Shown here: piece after piece, positions 1 through 7,788 of the stretch | Layout of the letters: the number at the start of each line of letters is the position of its first letter | Position numbering within the stretch: position 1 is the first letter of the stretch | Assembly: GCA_035318985.1 (NCBI GenBank) | Contig: DATHDP010000046.1 | Coordinates: 1 to 15,812 of the forward strand | From: VBAS01 sp035318985 | Lineage (GTDB): Bacteria; Bacteroidota; Bacteroidia; Chitinophagales; Chitinophagaceae | Reading direction: 5' to 3' | DNA length: 15,812 nucleotides | Notes under the pieces: model-generated | The model's database searches: none | Told to the model about the DNA's origin: nothing | Seen by the model: only the letters and a program-made list of their open reading frames with translations | Made by a program: the position numbers and the translations under genes

Positions 1-3000
1 GACGGAAGAAAAATGGGGCTGGAGGGTATGATCGAAGATGTGATTATGCAATGCGATATTCAATTAAATGGAAAGGCGGATTATAAAACGCCATTGAAGT
101 TAGAAGAAGCAAAAGATGTAAGAGTGATCGCAAGAGAGATCACGAATGCTGAGAATGGAAATCAGTCAGAAGTCAGAAGTCAGGAGTCAGGAGTCAAAAC
201 AATACCTGTATTAGGAATTACAGGTACGGGTGGGGCAGGAAAAAGCAGTGTAACTGATGAGATCGTTCGCCGCTTTCTAACAAATTTTACTGATAAAACA
301 ATTGCAATAATCTCTGTCGATCCTTCAAAGAAAAAAACAGGTGGCGCATTATTAGGTGACAGGATAAGGATGAATTCTATTTCTCATCCAAGAGTTTATA
401 TGAGATCGCTGGCAACAAGAGATGATAATACTGCGCTAAGTGGTGCAGTGCAGGAAGCAATTGATATATGTAAAGCAGCAGAGTTTAATTTTATTATTTT
501 GGAAAGTGCCGGTGTCGGTCAAAGTGATGCAAGTATTCTTGATTATTGTGATGTAAGTATGTATGTAATGACACCCGAATATGGCGCGGCATCGCAACTG
601 GAAAAAATAAACATGCTTGATTATGCAGATATTGTTTGTATAAATAAGTTTGATAAAGCTGGGGCATTGGATTCATTGAGTGATGTGAGAAAGCAGTATA
701 AAAGAAATCACCAGTTATTTACTGCAAAAGATGAAACCTTGCCGATCATTGGAACAGTTGCAAGTAAATTTAACGATGATGGGGTCAATCATTTATTTGA
801 AATGCTGCTGAAAAAAATTGAGGAAAAAACAAATATAAGTTTTGGCAAATATCGGTATTCAGAAACAGCAAAGATCACACAGGCAATTATTCCTTCTAAT
901 AGAGTAAGGTATTTGAGTGAAATAAGTGAAAGTAACAGGAGTTATGATCAGTTGGTAAAAGAACAATCAACCATTGCAACAAAGCTTTACCAGTTACAAG
1001 GTGTGCTGGATGAAATTAAAAATTTTTCATTTGCACAAGGATCACATGGCTATTCGACAGCAGTTCTTGAAAAAATGAAACTGTTTTATGAAGAACAATT
1101 AACACCTGTGGCAAGAAAACTAATTTCAAACTGGCAGTCAAAAATAAAAGCATATGAAAAAGATTATTATGAATATAAGGTTCGTGATAAAGTGATCAGG
1201 CAGGAAATGTTCAGTAAAAGTTTATCGGGAACAAGAATTCCAAAGGTTGTTTTACCAAAATTCAAAGATTGGGGTGACCTGCTTCGCTGGCAGGCACAAG
1301 AAAATGTGCCGGGCTCTTTTCCATTTACAGGTGGCGTATTCCCATTAAAAAGAGAAGGCGAAGACCCGACAAGAATGTTTGCCGGTGAAGGTGGACCGGA
1401 AAGAACCAATAAACGTTTTCATTATGTAAGTGTTGATCAGCCAGCAAAAAGATTATCTACCGCATTTGACAGCGTAACACTTTATGGTGAGGATCCTGAT
1501 CATCGTCCTGATATTTATGGAAAGATTGGTAACGCAGGTGTGAGCATTGCAACAGTTGATGATGCAAAGAAATTATATAGTGGCTTTGATCTTTGCGATC
1601 CGAAAACCTCTGTTTCCATGACCATCAATGGACCTGCACCGATGCTGCTTGCATTTTTTATGAATGCAGCGATTGATCAGCAATGTGAGAAAAAAATAGG
1701 AGAACTAGGATTAGAAAAGGATTTAGAAAAGATCAGTAAAGAAAAATACAAAGACTCTGCTGGACCGATATATAACAATACTTCATCGCCCAACAGTTTG
1801 CCTGTGGGAAATGATGGACTTGGTTTGAAATTACTTGGACTAAGTGGCGATGAAGTTTTACCAAAAGAAATTTATGAACAATGCAAGCAATCAGCCTTCC
1901 AACAAGTGAGGGGAACTGTACAAGCAGATATTTTAAAAGAAGACCAGGCGCAGAACACTTGTATTTTTTCTACTGAGTTTGCCCTAAAACTAATGGGCGA
2001 TGTACAGGAGTATTTCATCAAGCAAAAGATCAGGAATTTTTATAGCGTAAGTATCAGCGGTTATCATATTGCAGAAGCGGGAGCCAATCCTATTACACAA
2101 CTCGCATTTACATTGTCAAATGGATTTACGTATGTTGAATATTATTTAAGCCGTGGAATGAATATTGATGAATTTGCACCTAACCTTTCTTTCTTCTTTA
2201 GTAATGGGATGGACCCAGAGTACAGTGTGATCGGGAGAGTAGCCAGGAGAATTTGGGCAAAAGCAATGCGCTATAAATACAAAGCCAATAAACGCAGCCA
2301 GATGTTGAAATATCATATTCAAACATCAGGAAGAAGTTTGCATGCGCAGGAAATTGATTTTAATGATATACGAACAACATTGCAGGCATTGTACGCCATT
2401 TATGATAATTGCAATTCACTTCATACAAATGCATACGATGAAGCAATAACAACACCAACGGAAGAAAGTGTAAGAAGAGCAATGGCGATACAACTGATCA
2501 TTAATCGTGAATTAGGATCTGCAAAAACAGAAAACTTTACACAGGGAAGTTTTGCCATCGAAGAAATGACTGACCTGGTGGAAGAAGCAGTACTTAATGA
2601 ATTTGATCGTATCACTGAACGTGGTGGCGTGTTAGGAGCAATGGAAAGAATGTATCAACGAAATAAGATACAGGAAGAAAGTTTGTATTACGAGCATCAG
2701 AAACATACTGGTGAATACCCGATAGTTGGCGTCAATACATTTTTAAACAAACAAGGCTCACCGACGATCATCCCCAATGAAGTGATACGAAGTACAAAAG
2801 AAGAAAAGGAACAACAGATACAAAACCTTCATGCTTTTTGGGAAAGGAATAAGGATAGATCTGATGAAATGCTAAATAGGTTAAAGTCTGCCGCTATTAA
2901 CAATGGAAATCTTTTTGAAGAATTAATGGAAACAGTTAAGTATTGCTCACTTGGTCAGATAACTCATGCTCTTTATGAAGTAGGCGGACAATACAGAAGA

Positions 3001-3009
3001 AATATGTAA
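1..3009 (+). CDS. icmF: IcmF-type fused GTPase / acyl-CoA mutase, 5' end outside window
   Basis: This is the 3' part of a fused adenosylcobalamin-dependent mutase that interconverts branched and linear acyl-CoAs (isobutyryl-/n-butyryl-CoA or a relative). The frame is open to base 1, so the ATG at 13 is internal and the N-terminal B12-binding domain lies mostly upstream. Counting from that ATG, residues 1-45 are the end of the B12 domain, followed by a variable linker. A MeaI/ArgK-type G domain then starts with a P-loop (ITGTGGAGKSS, about 69-79) and contains NKFD (about 211). The mutase TIM barrel occupies the rest, with GEGGPERTNKRFHY near residue 460 and SISGYHIAEAGANP near residue 680, both typical of mutase large domains. 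The B12/GTPase/mutase order is the IcmF architecture, in which the G domain acts as a chaperone for cofactor loading. Substrate specificity (isobutyryl, isovaleryl or pivalyl) cannot be settled by eye. The linker carries a heptanucleotide tandem repeat. Confidence 0.93.
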   Translation, partial: DGRKMGLEGMIEDVIMQCDIQLNGKADYKTPLKLEEAKDVRVIAREITNAENGNQSEVRSQESGVKTIPVLGITGTGGAGKSSVTDEIVRRFLTNFTDKTIAIISVDPSKKKTGGALLGDRIRMNSISHPRVYMRSLATRDDNTALSGAVQEAIDICKAAEFNFIILESAGVGQSDASILDYCDVSMYVMTPEYGAASQLEKINMLDYADIVCINKFDKAGALDSLSDVRKQYKRNHQLFTAKDETLPIIGTVASKFNDDGVNHLFEMLLKKIEEKTNISFGKYRYSETAKITQAIIPSNRVRYLSEISESNRSYDQLVKEQSTIATKLYQLQGVLDEIKNFSFAQGSHGYSTAVLEKMKLFYEEQLTPVARKLISNWQSKIKAYEKDYYEYKVRDKVIRQEMFSKSLSGTRIPKVVLPKFKDWGDLLRWQAQENVPGSFPFTGGVFPLKREGEDPTRMFAGEGGPERTNKRFHYVSVDQPAKRLSTAFDSVTLYGEDPDHRPDIYGKIGNAGVSIATVDDAKKLYSGFDLCDPKTSVSMTINGPAPMLLAFFMNAAIDQQCEKKIGELGLEKDLEKISKEKYKDSAGPIYNNTSSPNSLPVGNDGLGLKLLGLSGDEVLPKEIYEQCKQSAFQQVRGTVQADILKEDQAQNTCIFSTEFALKLMGDVQEYFIKQKIRNFYSVSISGYHIAEAGANPITQLAFTLSNGFTYVEYYLSRGMNIDEFAPNLSFFFSNGMDPEYSVIGRVARRIWAKAMRYKYKANKRSQMLKYHIQTSGRSLHAQEIDFNDIRTTLQALYAIYDNCNSLHTNAYDEAITTPTEESVRRAMAIQLIINRELGSAKTENFTQGSFAIEEMTDLVEEAVLNEFDRITERGGVLGAMERMYQRNKIQEESLYYEHQKHTGEYPIVGVNTFLNKQGSPTIIPNEVIRSTKEEKEQQIQNLHAFWERNKDRSDEMLNRLKSAAINNGNLFEELMETVKYCSLGQITHALYEVGGQYRRNM
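164..198 (+). repeat. Five-copy 7-bp tandem repeat inside icmF
   Basis: There are five head-to-tail copies of a heptamer: AGTCAGA twice, AGTCAGG twice, then AGTCAAA. They lie in the linker between the B12 and G domains and are translated as SEVRSQESGV-type residues. Because 7 is not a multiple of 3, gain or loss of one copy would shift the frame of the mutase. Confidence 0.9.
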
Positions 3010-3065
3010 GTGGTTTCAGGATTTTCAGCAGGCTTAATTAACTTTCCGCAAAATTATATTTCAGA

Positions 3066-3875
3066 ATGAAAAGGTTACTGGCTTTCCCTTTGGTGATCAT
3101 TTTTTTAGCGGCATGCGTTCATAATAAATATGCCGCAACTAATAAATCGTATAAGAAGCAGGTAAAAAATTATGCAAAACTTTTACGTGAATATCCTGTA
3201 AAGGATTCCGCAGGTTTACAATATGCTGATAATTGGGTGGGCACGACAAATTTTTCAATGCGTCGTCCCAACTTTGTTGTTATACATCACACCGCGCAAA
3301 ATTCCTGCGATTCAACACTAAGGACATTCACATTAGCTCGTACTGCTGTAAGTGCACATTATGTTATTTGTCGGGATGGCATTGTTCACCACATGCTAAA
3401 TGATCTGTTACGGGCACATCATGCAGGTGTAAGTAAATGGGGAAATGCAACTGATCTTAATTCGATGAGCATTGGAATAGAAATTGATAATAATGGCTTC
3501 GAACCATTTACTGAAGCGCAAATGAACAGTTTGCTGCAATTGCTTGACAGGTTAAAAAGAGCCTATAATATTCCGCAAGCAAACTTTATCGGTCATGCTG
3601 ATGTTGCACCTGGAAGAAAGGTGGATCCAAGCCGGTATTTTTCATGGCAAACATTGGCAGAGAAAGGTTTTGGTTTTTGGTTTGATACGACCAATGTCCA
3701 GGTGCCTGCAGATTTTAATGCGTTGCAGGCTTTACGGATTGTTGGCTATAATATACACAAGCCTGAGATAGCCATTCAATCTTACAAAATTCATTTTGTG
3801 CCACAGGATACAACAAGTACCATCAATGATGCAGATAAAAAGATCTTATTTGATCTTGAAAAAAAATATCAATAA
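3066..3875 (+). CDS. Lipoprotein N-acetylmuramoyl-L-alanine amidase (Amidase_2/AmpD type)
   Basis: This is a predicted zinc amidase that cleaves the bond between N-acetylmuramic acid and the stem peptide of peptidoglycan or muropeptides. The N-terminus is a short lipoprotein signal: KR, a hydrophobic stretch, then the lipobox LAAC with Cys17 as the lipidated residue, which suggests anchoring in the cell envelope. Likely zinc ligands are His74 (VVIHHTAQ), His177 (FIGHADV) and Asp187 (GRKVDPSRYF), the same order as His, His and Asp in AmpD/AmiD. A GIEIDNNG segment (137-144) matches the family core. At 269 residues it is close to AmiD-type enzymes. The DUF72 gene starts 15 bp downstream, so the two may be co-transcribed. 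Whether it acts in wall turnover or muropeptide recycling is not shown by the sequence. Confidence 0.92.
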   Translation: MKRLLAFPLVIIFLAACVHNKYAATNKSYKKQVKNYAKLLREYPVKDSAGLQYADNWVGTTNFSMRRPNFVVIHHTAQNSCDSTLRTFTLARTAVSAHYVICRDGIVHHMLNDLLRAHHAGVSKWGNATDLNSMSIGIEIDNNGFEPFTEAQMNSLLQLLDRLKRAYNIPQANFIGHADVAPGRKVDPSRYFSWQTLAEKGFGFWFDTTNVQVPADFNALQALRIVGYNIHKPEIAIQSYKIHFVPQDTTSTINDADKKILFDLEKKYQ

Positions 3876-3890
3876 GTAAAAGATAGTGTT

Positions 3891-4823
3891 ATGGAATTCG
3901 GAAGAGTTGGGGAAAATGAATTGAACACCATTGATTTTTCATTACCTGCTGAACCAGCGTTTAATAAAAAAATATTAAGTGGCAAACCAGCTAAACAACC
4001 TAAAGTATATCTCGGCTGCGCCAAATGGGGAAGACCAGAATGGGTTGGAAAAATTTATCCGCTAAAGACAAAAGAAAAAAATTTCCTGCAACATTATGTG
4101 GACCATTATAACTGCATTGAATTAAATGCGACGCATTATAAAATATACGGTGCGGCAGGAATAAGCAAGTGGAAAGAGAAAGCAAAAGAAAAAGATTTTC
4201 TTTTTTGTCCAAAAATGTACCAGGGAGTTACTCATCGCGGAACTTTAAAGGGAAAAGAATTTTTAACCAGAGAATTCTTACGCGGTGTCCAGGCTTTTGA
4301 AGAAAATCTCGGACCTATCTTCGTACAGGTAAGTGACACTTTTTCTCCAAACAGGAAAGATGATCTTTTTAAATTCATGCTATCGTTGCCAAAAGAGATG
4401 CAGTTCTTTTTAGAAGTGCGTCACCCTGCATGGTTTAGCAAAGAAAAAGAAAGAGAAGAGTTGTTTGGTTTTTTATCTGAGAAGAATATAGGAGCCGTAA
4501 TTACTGATACTACTGGCAGAAGAGATTGTGCTCATATGCATTTGACTATTCCAAAAGCATTTATCCGTTATGTTGGAAATAGTTTGCATCCTACTGATTA
4601 TACAAGGTCTGATGTTTGGATACAACGAATGAAGTATTGGTTGGATCATGGTTTGCAAGAATTGTATTTCTTTATGCACATGCATGATGAAGCAACTTCA
4701 CCTGAGTTGACAGTTTATTTAGTTGATAAATTAAATAAAGAATGTGGATTGAATCTGATAAAGCCGAAGTTTATAGAAGATGCACCAGCTAAAAAGAATA
4801 TTCAGAAAGGATTGTTTGATTAA
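3891..4823 (+). CDS. DUF72 (YecE-like) protein
   Basis: This 310-residue protein belongs to the DUF72/YecE family, which has a TIM-barrel fold and no established activity. Recognisable features are the opening YLGCAKWGRPEWVGKIYP, the segment NCIELNATHYKIYG (related to the NTFY region of the family), FLEVRHPAWF in the middle, and the late HMHDEATSPE segment where other members have an HNH or NNH motif. It follows the amidase gene by 15 bp with no terminator between them. It converges on umuC: its TAA stop shares a TTAA with the umuC stop on the other strand. No Shine-Dalgarno precedes the start, and the first in-frame ATG after the amidase stop was taken. Confidence 0.9.
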   Translation: MEFGRVGENELNTIDFSLPAEPAFNKKILSGKPAKQPKVYLGCAKWGRPEWVGKIYPLKTKEKNFLQHYVDHYNCIELNATHYKIYGAAGISKWKEKAKEKDFLFCPKMYQGVTHRGTLKGKEFLTREFLRGVQAFEENLGPIFVQVSDTFSPNRKDDLFKFMLSLPKEMQFFLEVRHPAWFSKEKEREELFGFLSEKNIGAVITDTTGRRDCAHMHLTIPKAFIRYVGNSLHPTDYTRSDVWIQRMKYWLDHGLQELYFFMHMHDEATSPELTVYLVDKLNKECGLNLIKPKFIEDAPAKKNIQKGLFD

Positions 4824-6100
4824 CTCACTTCATATAGCTCATCCCATCTTGTTGTATATCTCGGGCTGCGCAGATCCTGCCTCATTTTCCAATCTCTTGT
4901 AGTGCCGCTTGCTGCAAATTTCAATACATCATCACGCTGACTGAAGTTGATATTATCGATCATATCCATCAGTTTTCTTTCACAATTTTTATTTTCTGAT
5001 AAAAATAAATTTCCCTGGATCGACATATCAGGAACAATACCACTTAACATTACCCCAGCTTTTTTATAAAATGTTCCTTTCTTATATAATTTGTCAACAA
5101 GAGCTACTGCCGGTTTTATTAATTCATTGGTAAATGAAGTAGCAACAGGTAATGTTGTATATTTTCGATGTGTTGCTCCATGATAATCTACATTGTGATT
5201 TTCTCCTTTTTCAACTACAAATACGTTTATGACCCTCGCAGCGCTATGTTGTCTTCTTAATTTTTCTGCTGCCCTTGATGTATAGGTGGCAACCGCTTCT
5301 TTTATTGAATCAATATCACCGACGGCACTTCCAAACATTCTTGTGGTTGCGATCATTTTTTTGTTTACTAATTCATCCTCCATTTCCTGAGAAGGGATTC
5401 CCTGTAATTCATGAACTAACCGAATACCCACTACACCTCCCAGGTGTGCATGTGCAAATTCGTCGCTGAGATTTCTTAGCTGCCATGCATCATAAATCCC
5501 CCATACTTCTTTTAGTTTGTTGGCATACTGATATCCTACGCCCCAAATGTCACTCACCGGTGTTTTATGCAGCGCAGCGCTGATCTTTTCTTCTGTGTCA
5601 AGCACCGTTATACAATCCGTGAGATGTTTATTTTTTTTCGCCATGCGATTGGCAAGTTTTGCTAAAACCTTAGTAGGAGCTACACCAACAGAAACTTTGA
5701 TACCTGTCCAGTCTTCTACAGTTGTTCTTATTTCTTTTGCTATTTTAGGTAGGTCTTCCAATGGAAAAATGCTGAGATCAAGAAAAGCTTCATCAACAGA
5801 ATATACTTCGACATTTTTTTTGCCAAGTATTATGCGTAAGGTTTCCATTACCCGCCAGCTGAGATCACCATATAAATTATAGTTGGAAGAAAAAACTGCC
5901 ACATCATGTTTTTGTATCAATGGCTTTGCCATAAAGTAAGGCCCGGCCATTTCTACACCTAATTTTTTTGCTTCATCACTTCTGGAAACGATGCAGCCAT
6001 CGTTGTTGCTTAATACAACAACTGGTTTCCTGTCAAGATATGGTTTAAATAATCTCTCGCAGGAACAATAAAAATTATTACAATCAACAATGGCTTTCAT
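4820..6100 (-). CDS. umuC: UmuC-like Y-family DNA polymerase (Pol V catalytic subunit)
   Basis: This is an error-prone translesion polymerase of the Y family. From the chosen start (MKAIVDCNNFY) it has 426 residues, close to E. coli UmuC (422). The metal-binding acidic residues are Asp6, Asp103 and Glu104 (YSVDEAFLDLS). SVGVAPTKVLAKLANRMAKK (137-156) is the conserved palm region, and PVSDIWGVGYQYANKL (181-196) is the helix-hairpin-helix thumb. QGNLF (362-366) corresponds to the beta-clamp-binding QLNLF motif of UmuC. The open frame extends 12 codons upstream to 6136, but the ATG at 6100-6098 is preferred because it aligns with the universal N-terminus and overlaps the umuD stop in an ATGA arrangement. 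That overlap implies translational coupling with umuD. Confidence 0.95.
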   Translation of the reverse strand: MKAIVDCNNFYCSCERLFKPYLDRKPVVVLSNNDGCIVSRSDEAKKLGVEMAGPYFMAKPLIQKHDVAVFSSNYNLYGDLSWRVMETLRIILGKKNVEVYSVDEAFLDLSIFPLEDLPKIAKEIRTTVEDWTGIKVSVGVAPTKVLAKLANRMAKKNKHLTDCITVLDTEEKISAALHKTPVSDIWGVGYQYANKLKEVWGIYDAWQLRNLSDEFAHAHLGGVVGIRLVHELQGIPSQEMEDELVNKKMIATTRMFGSAVGDIDSIKEAVATYTSRAAEKLRRQHSAARVINVFVVEKGENHNVDYHGATHRKYTTLPVATSFTNELIKPAVALVDKLYKKGTFYKKAGVMLSGIVPDMSIQGNLFLSENKNCERKLMDMIDNINFSQRDDVLKFAASGTTRDWKMRQDLRSPRYTTRWDELYEVS

Positions 6101-6531
6101 AATAATGAATGAATAGAATAAGCAACTATTCCCCACATTTTAAAATCACTAAACTCTGCAATATTGATCGGCTTATACCTATTGTTATCAGGAATTAAAA
6201 ACGCGGACGAAAAATTCTGGTGATAGCGCCTCACTAATAACTCTCCATTTAATATTGCAACAATGATTTTTCCATTTACCAGTTTCAACGATCGGTCAAC
6301 AATTAAAATGTCGCCATCAAAAATGCCAGCCTCCTGCATTGCATCGCCTTTCATTCGAAAAAAATAAGTAGCGGGTTTATTATGAACCAGTTGTTCATTC
6401 AGATCAATGCCCCGTTCCATATAATCATCAGCGGCTGCACCAAAACCGGTGGCGTTTGCTGTTTTCACTTCTTTCTGGGTAAACTTTTTTGTCCCTTTAT
6501 AGGCAGCGCCATAAAATTCTTCTCCTTCCAT
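6097..6531 (-). CDS. umuD: UmuD-like S24 protein lacking the catalytic Ser/Lys
   Basis: This 144-residue UmuD/LexA-type (S24) protein overlaps umuC by 4 bp. It aligns well with E. coli UmuD: ATGFGAAADDYMERGIDLNE matches the cleavage-site region, and MKGDAMQEAGIFDGDILIVD matches the active-site strand. In autoproteolytic members this strand reads GDSM with a nucleophilic Ser. Here the codon is GCA (Ala64), confirmed by reverse-complementing the bases near 6340. The general-base Lys that follows the (D/N)GE motif is Arg here (NGELLVRRYH, Arg101/102). The usual Cys/Ala-Gly scissile bond is Thr28-Gly29. Family identity is clear, but RecA-stimulated self-cleavage by the normal mechanism appears impossible. 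It may work uncleaved as a UmuC partner or repressor-like subunit. Confidence 0.92.
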   Translation of the reverse strand: MEGEEFYGAAYKGTKKFTQKEVKTANATGFGAAADDYMERGIDLNEQLVHNKPATYFFRMKGDAMQEAGIFDGDILIVDRSLKLVNGKIIVAILNGELLVRRYHQNFSSAFLIPDNNRYKPINIAEFSDFKMWGIVAYSIHSLL

Positions 6532-6583
6532 AAAAATATTTTTCTAAATAAAGGTGATAATTTTTTTGGATATAAACTAAAAA

Positions 6584-6605
6584 TATTAGTAAATTTATAC
6601 TAATA
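6584..6605. promoter_or_regulatory. Palindrome in the umuD / 2H phosphoesterase divergent promoter region
   Basis: The arms TATTAGT (6584-6590) and ACTAATA (6599-6605) are perfect inverted complements separated by 8 bp. The site lies 53 bp upstream of umuD and 32 bp upstream of the divergent gene. The position suggests an operator, perhaps for a LexA-type or other SOS regulator, but it does not match a box I know for this phylum. AT-rich intergenic DNA often contains palindromes by chance. Confidence 0.4.
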
Positions 6606-6637
6606 AAATTTGTACCAAAAAATCAGGAGGATGGGTT

Positions 6638-7261
6638 ATGCAATTACAATCAATTACCACGGTCACGATACCGGGTTACCGGATCTTTGAATACCTGCTT
6701 GTATTAAATCCACACGAAGAGTTGCGGAACAAGATCATGAAGGTGAAGCAGGAATTTTATGATCAATATAAAGCTCCAACGGCACTTGGTGGCAAGCCGC
6801 ATATTACATTGGCAAATTTTCTACAGTATGAAATGATGGAAGAGCGATTGGTCAATCGACTAAAAATGGTGGCTATGGGTTTTCATCCGATCAAAGTTGA
6901 ATTGAGAGATTTCGGAAGTTTCCCCAGTCATACTATATATATAGATGTAGTCAGCAAGGTTCCCGTGCAAACACTGGTAAAAGAAGTCAGGAAAGAAACT
7001 CAACGGCTTATGAAGTTGAATAAAGATAATAAGCCTCACTTCATTCTTGAACCACATATGACTATTGCAAGAAAATTGCAACCATGGCAATATGAAAAAG
7101 GTTGGCTCGAATACAGCAATAAAAATTTCACGGGAAGATTTATCGCAGATGGAATGTTATTATTAAAGCGACCACTAGATGAGAAAAAATACCAGGTTGT
7201 GCAGCGCTTCGAGTTTCAGAATTTACCAGTGACGACAAAGCAGGGAGATTTATTTATGTAG
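6638..7261 (+). CDS. 2H phosphoesterase (2'-5' RNA ligase / LigT-like)
   Basis: This 207-residue protein belongs to the 2H phosphoesterase superfamily, whose members act on 2',3'-cyclic phosphates or 2'-5' linkages in RNA and nucleotides. The two defining H-x-T motifs are PHITL (His55, Thr57) and EPHMTIA (His140, Thr142), spaced as expected for the two lobes of the fold. A strong AGGAGG (6625-6630) sits 7 bp before the ATG at 6638; an ATG directly after it at 6631 is in another frame. The gene is divergent from umuD and shares its promoter region. The GxxExxY gene begins 21 bp downstream in the same frame. Its substrate is unknown. It lies about 3 kb from the tRNA/Ro region, so an RNA-end-processing role is possible but inferred. 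Confidence 0.85.
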   Translation: MQLQSITTVTIPGYRIFEYLLVLNPHEELRNKIMKVKQEFYDQYKAPTALGGKPHITLANFLQYEMMEERLVNRLKMVAMGFHPIKVELRDFGSFPSHTIYIDVVSKVPVQTLVKEVRKETQRLMKLNKDNKPHFILEPHMTIARKLQPWQYEKGWLEYSNKNFTGRFIADGMLLLKRPLDEKKYQVVQRFEFQNLPVTTKQGDLFM

Positions 7262-7270
7262 GATTTAAAC

Positions 7271-7290
7271 CACGGAGACATATTGACACA
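7271..7290 (+). repeat. Left arm of an imperfect inverted repeat flanking the GxxExxY gene
   Basis: CACGGAGACATATTGACACA matches the reverse complement of 7751-7770 at 15 of 20 positions, with CGGAGACA and GACACA in register. The TTG start of the GxxExxY gene (7283) lies inside this arm. Confidence 0.7.
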
Positions 7291-7696
7291 AAATATCACA
7301 GGAAAAAATCATAAACCATTAACGGAAAGAGAAAAGTGGTTGGCATCACAAGTTGTGGATAGTGCTATCACAATACATAAATTTTTAGGTCCGGGACTGC
7401 CTGAAAGTGTTTATGAAAAATGTTTTTGCTATGAATTAACAAAAAGAAATATTCCTTTTATAAAACAAAAATGCACAGAATTAATTTATGATAATGTAAT
7501 TATAGATGAAGGATTGCAGATCGATATAATGGTTGATGACCTGATCGTAATTGAGTTAAAAGCTCAAGAAGTATATCATCTAGTTTGGGAGGCGCAATTA
7601 TTGAGTTATTTAAGACTTGCAAATAAACGACTTGGTTATATATTGAATTTTCATGTACCCTTGATGAAGGATGGATTAAAAAGAATGATCCTTTAA
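7283..7696 (+). CDS. GxxExxY protein (PD-(D/E)XK-like)
   Basis: This 137-residue member of the GxxExxY family has the name motif GLPESVY at 38-44. The segment QID (Asp81) followed by VIELK (Glu91, Lys93) is laid out like a PD-(D/E)XK nuclease core, which is why the family is considered nuclease-like; no activity is established. The start is TTG at 7283. No in-frame ATG lies between the previous stop (7259-7261) and that point, and GGAGA at 7274-7278 is a plausible ribosome site 4 bp upstream. The family is often present in many copies in Bacteroidota genomes. Here the gene is bracketed by inverted CACGGAGACA-type repeats, which suggests insertion as a unit. Confidence 0.88.
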   Translation: MTQNITGKNHKPLTEREKWLASQVVDSAITIHKFLGPGLPESVYEKCFCYELTKRNIPFIKQKCTELIYDNVIIDEGLQIDIMVDDLIVIELKAQEVYHLVWEAQLLSYLRLANKRLGYILNFHVPLMKDGLKRMIL

Positions 7697-7730
7697 TTAT
7701 ACAAGTAAATAGCATCTCCGTTATTTACTT

Positions 7731-7770
7731 TTCACCTCTCCGTGTTTCACTGTGTCTCCCTGTCTCCGCG
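7731..7770 (-). repeat. Right arm block of CACGGAGACA-type repeats
   Basis: On the minus strand this block reads as repeated GGAGACA and CACGGAG words (CTCCGTG at 7738-7744, TGTCTCC at 7761-7767). Its outer 20 bp (7751-7770) mirror the left arm at 7271-7290. It sits between the GxxExxY stop and the radical SAM start. Confidence 0.7.
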
Positions 7771-7788
7771 ATTTTAAAAACATTTATT

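Noticed and set aside
3055..3062. TATATTTC as a Bacteroidota -7 promoter box for the amidase gene
   Set aside because: It ends 3 bp before the start codon, which would put the transcription start inside the gene.
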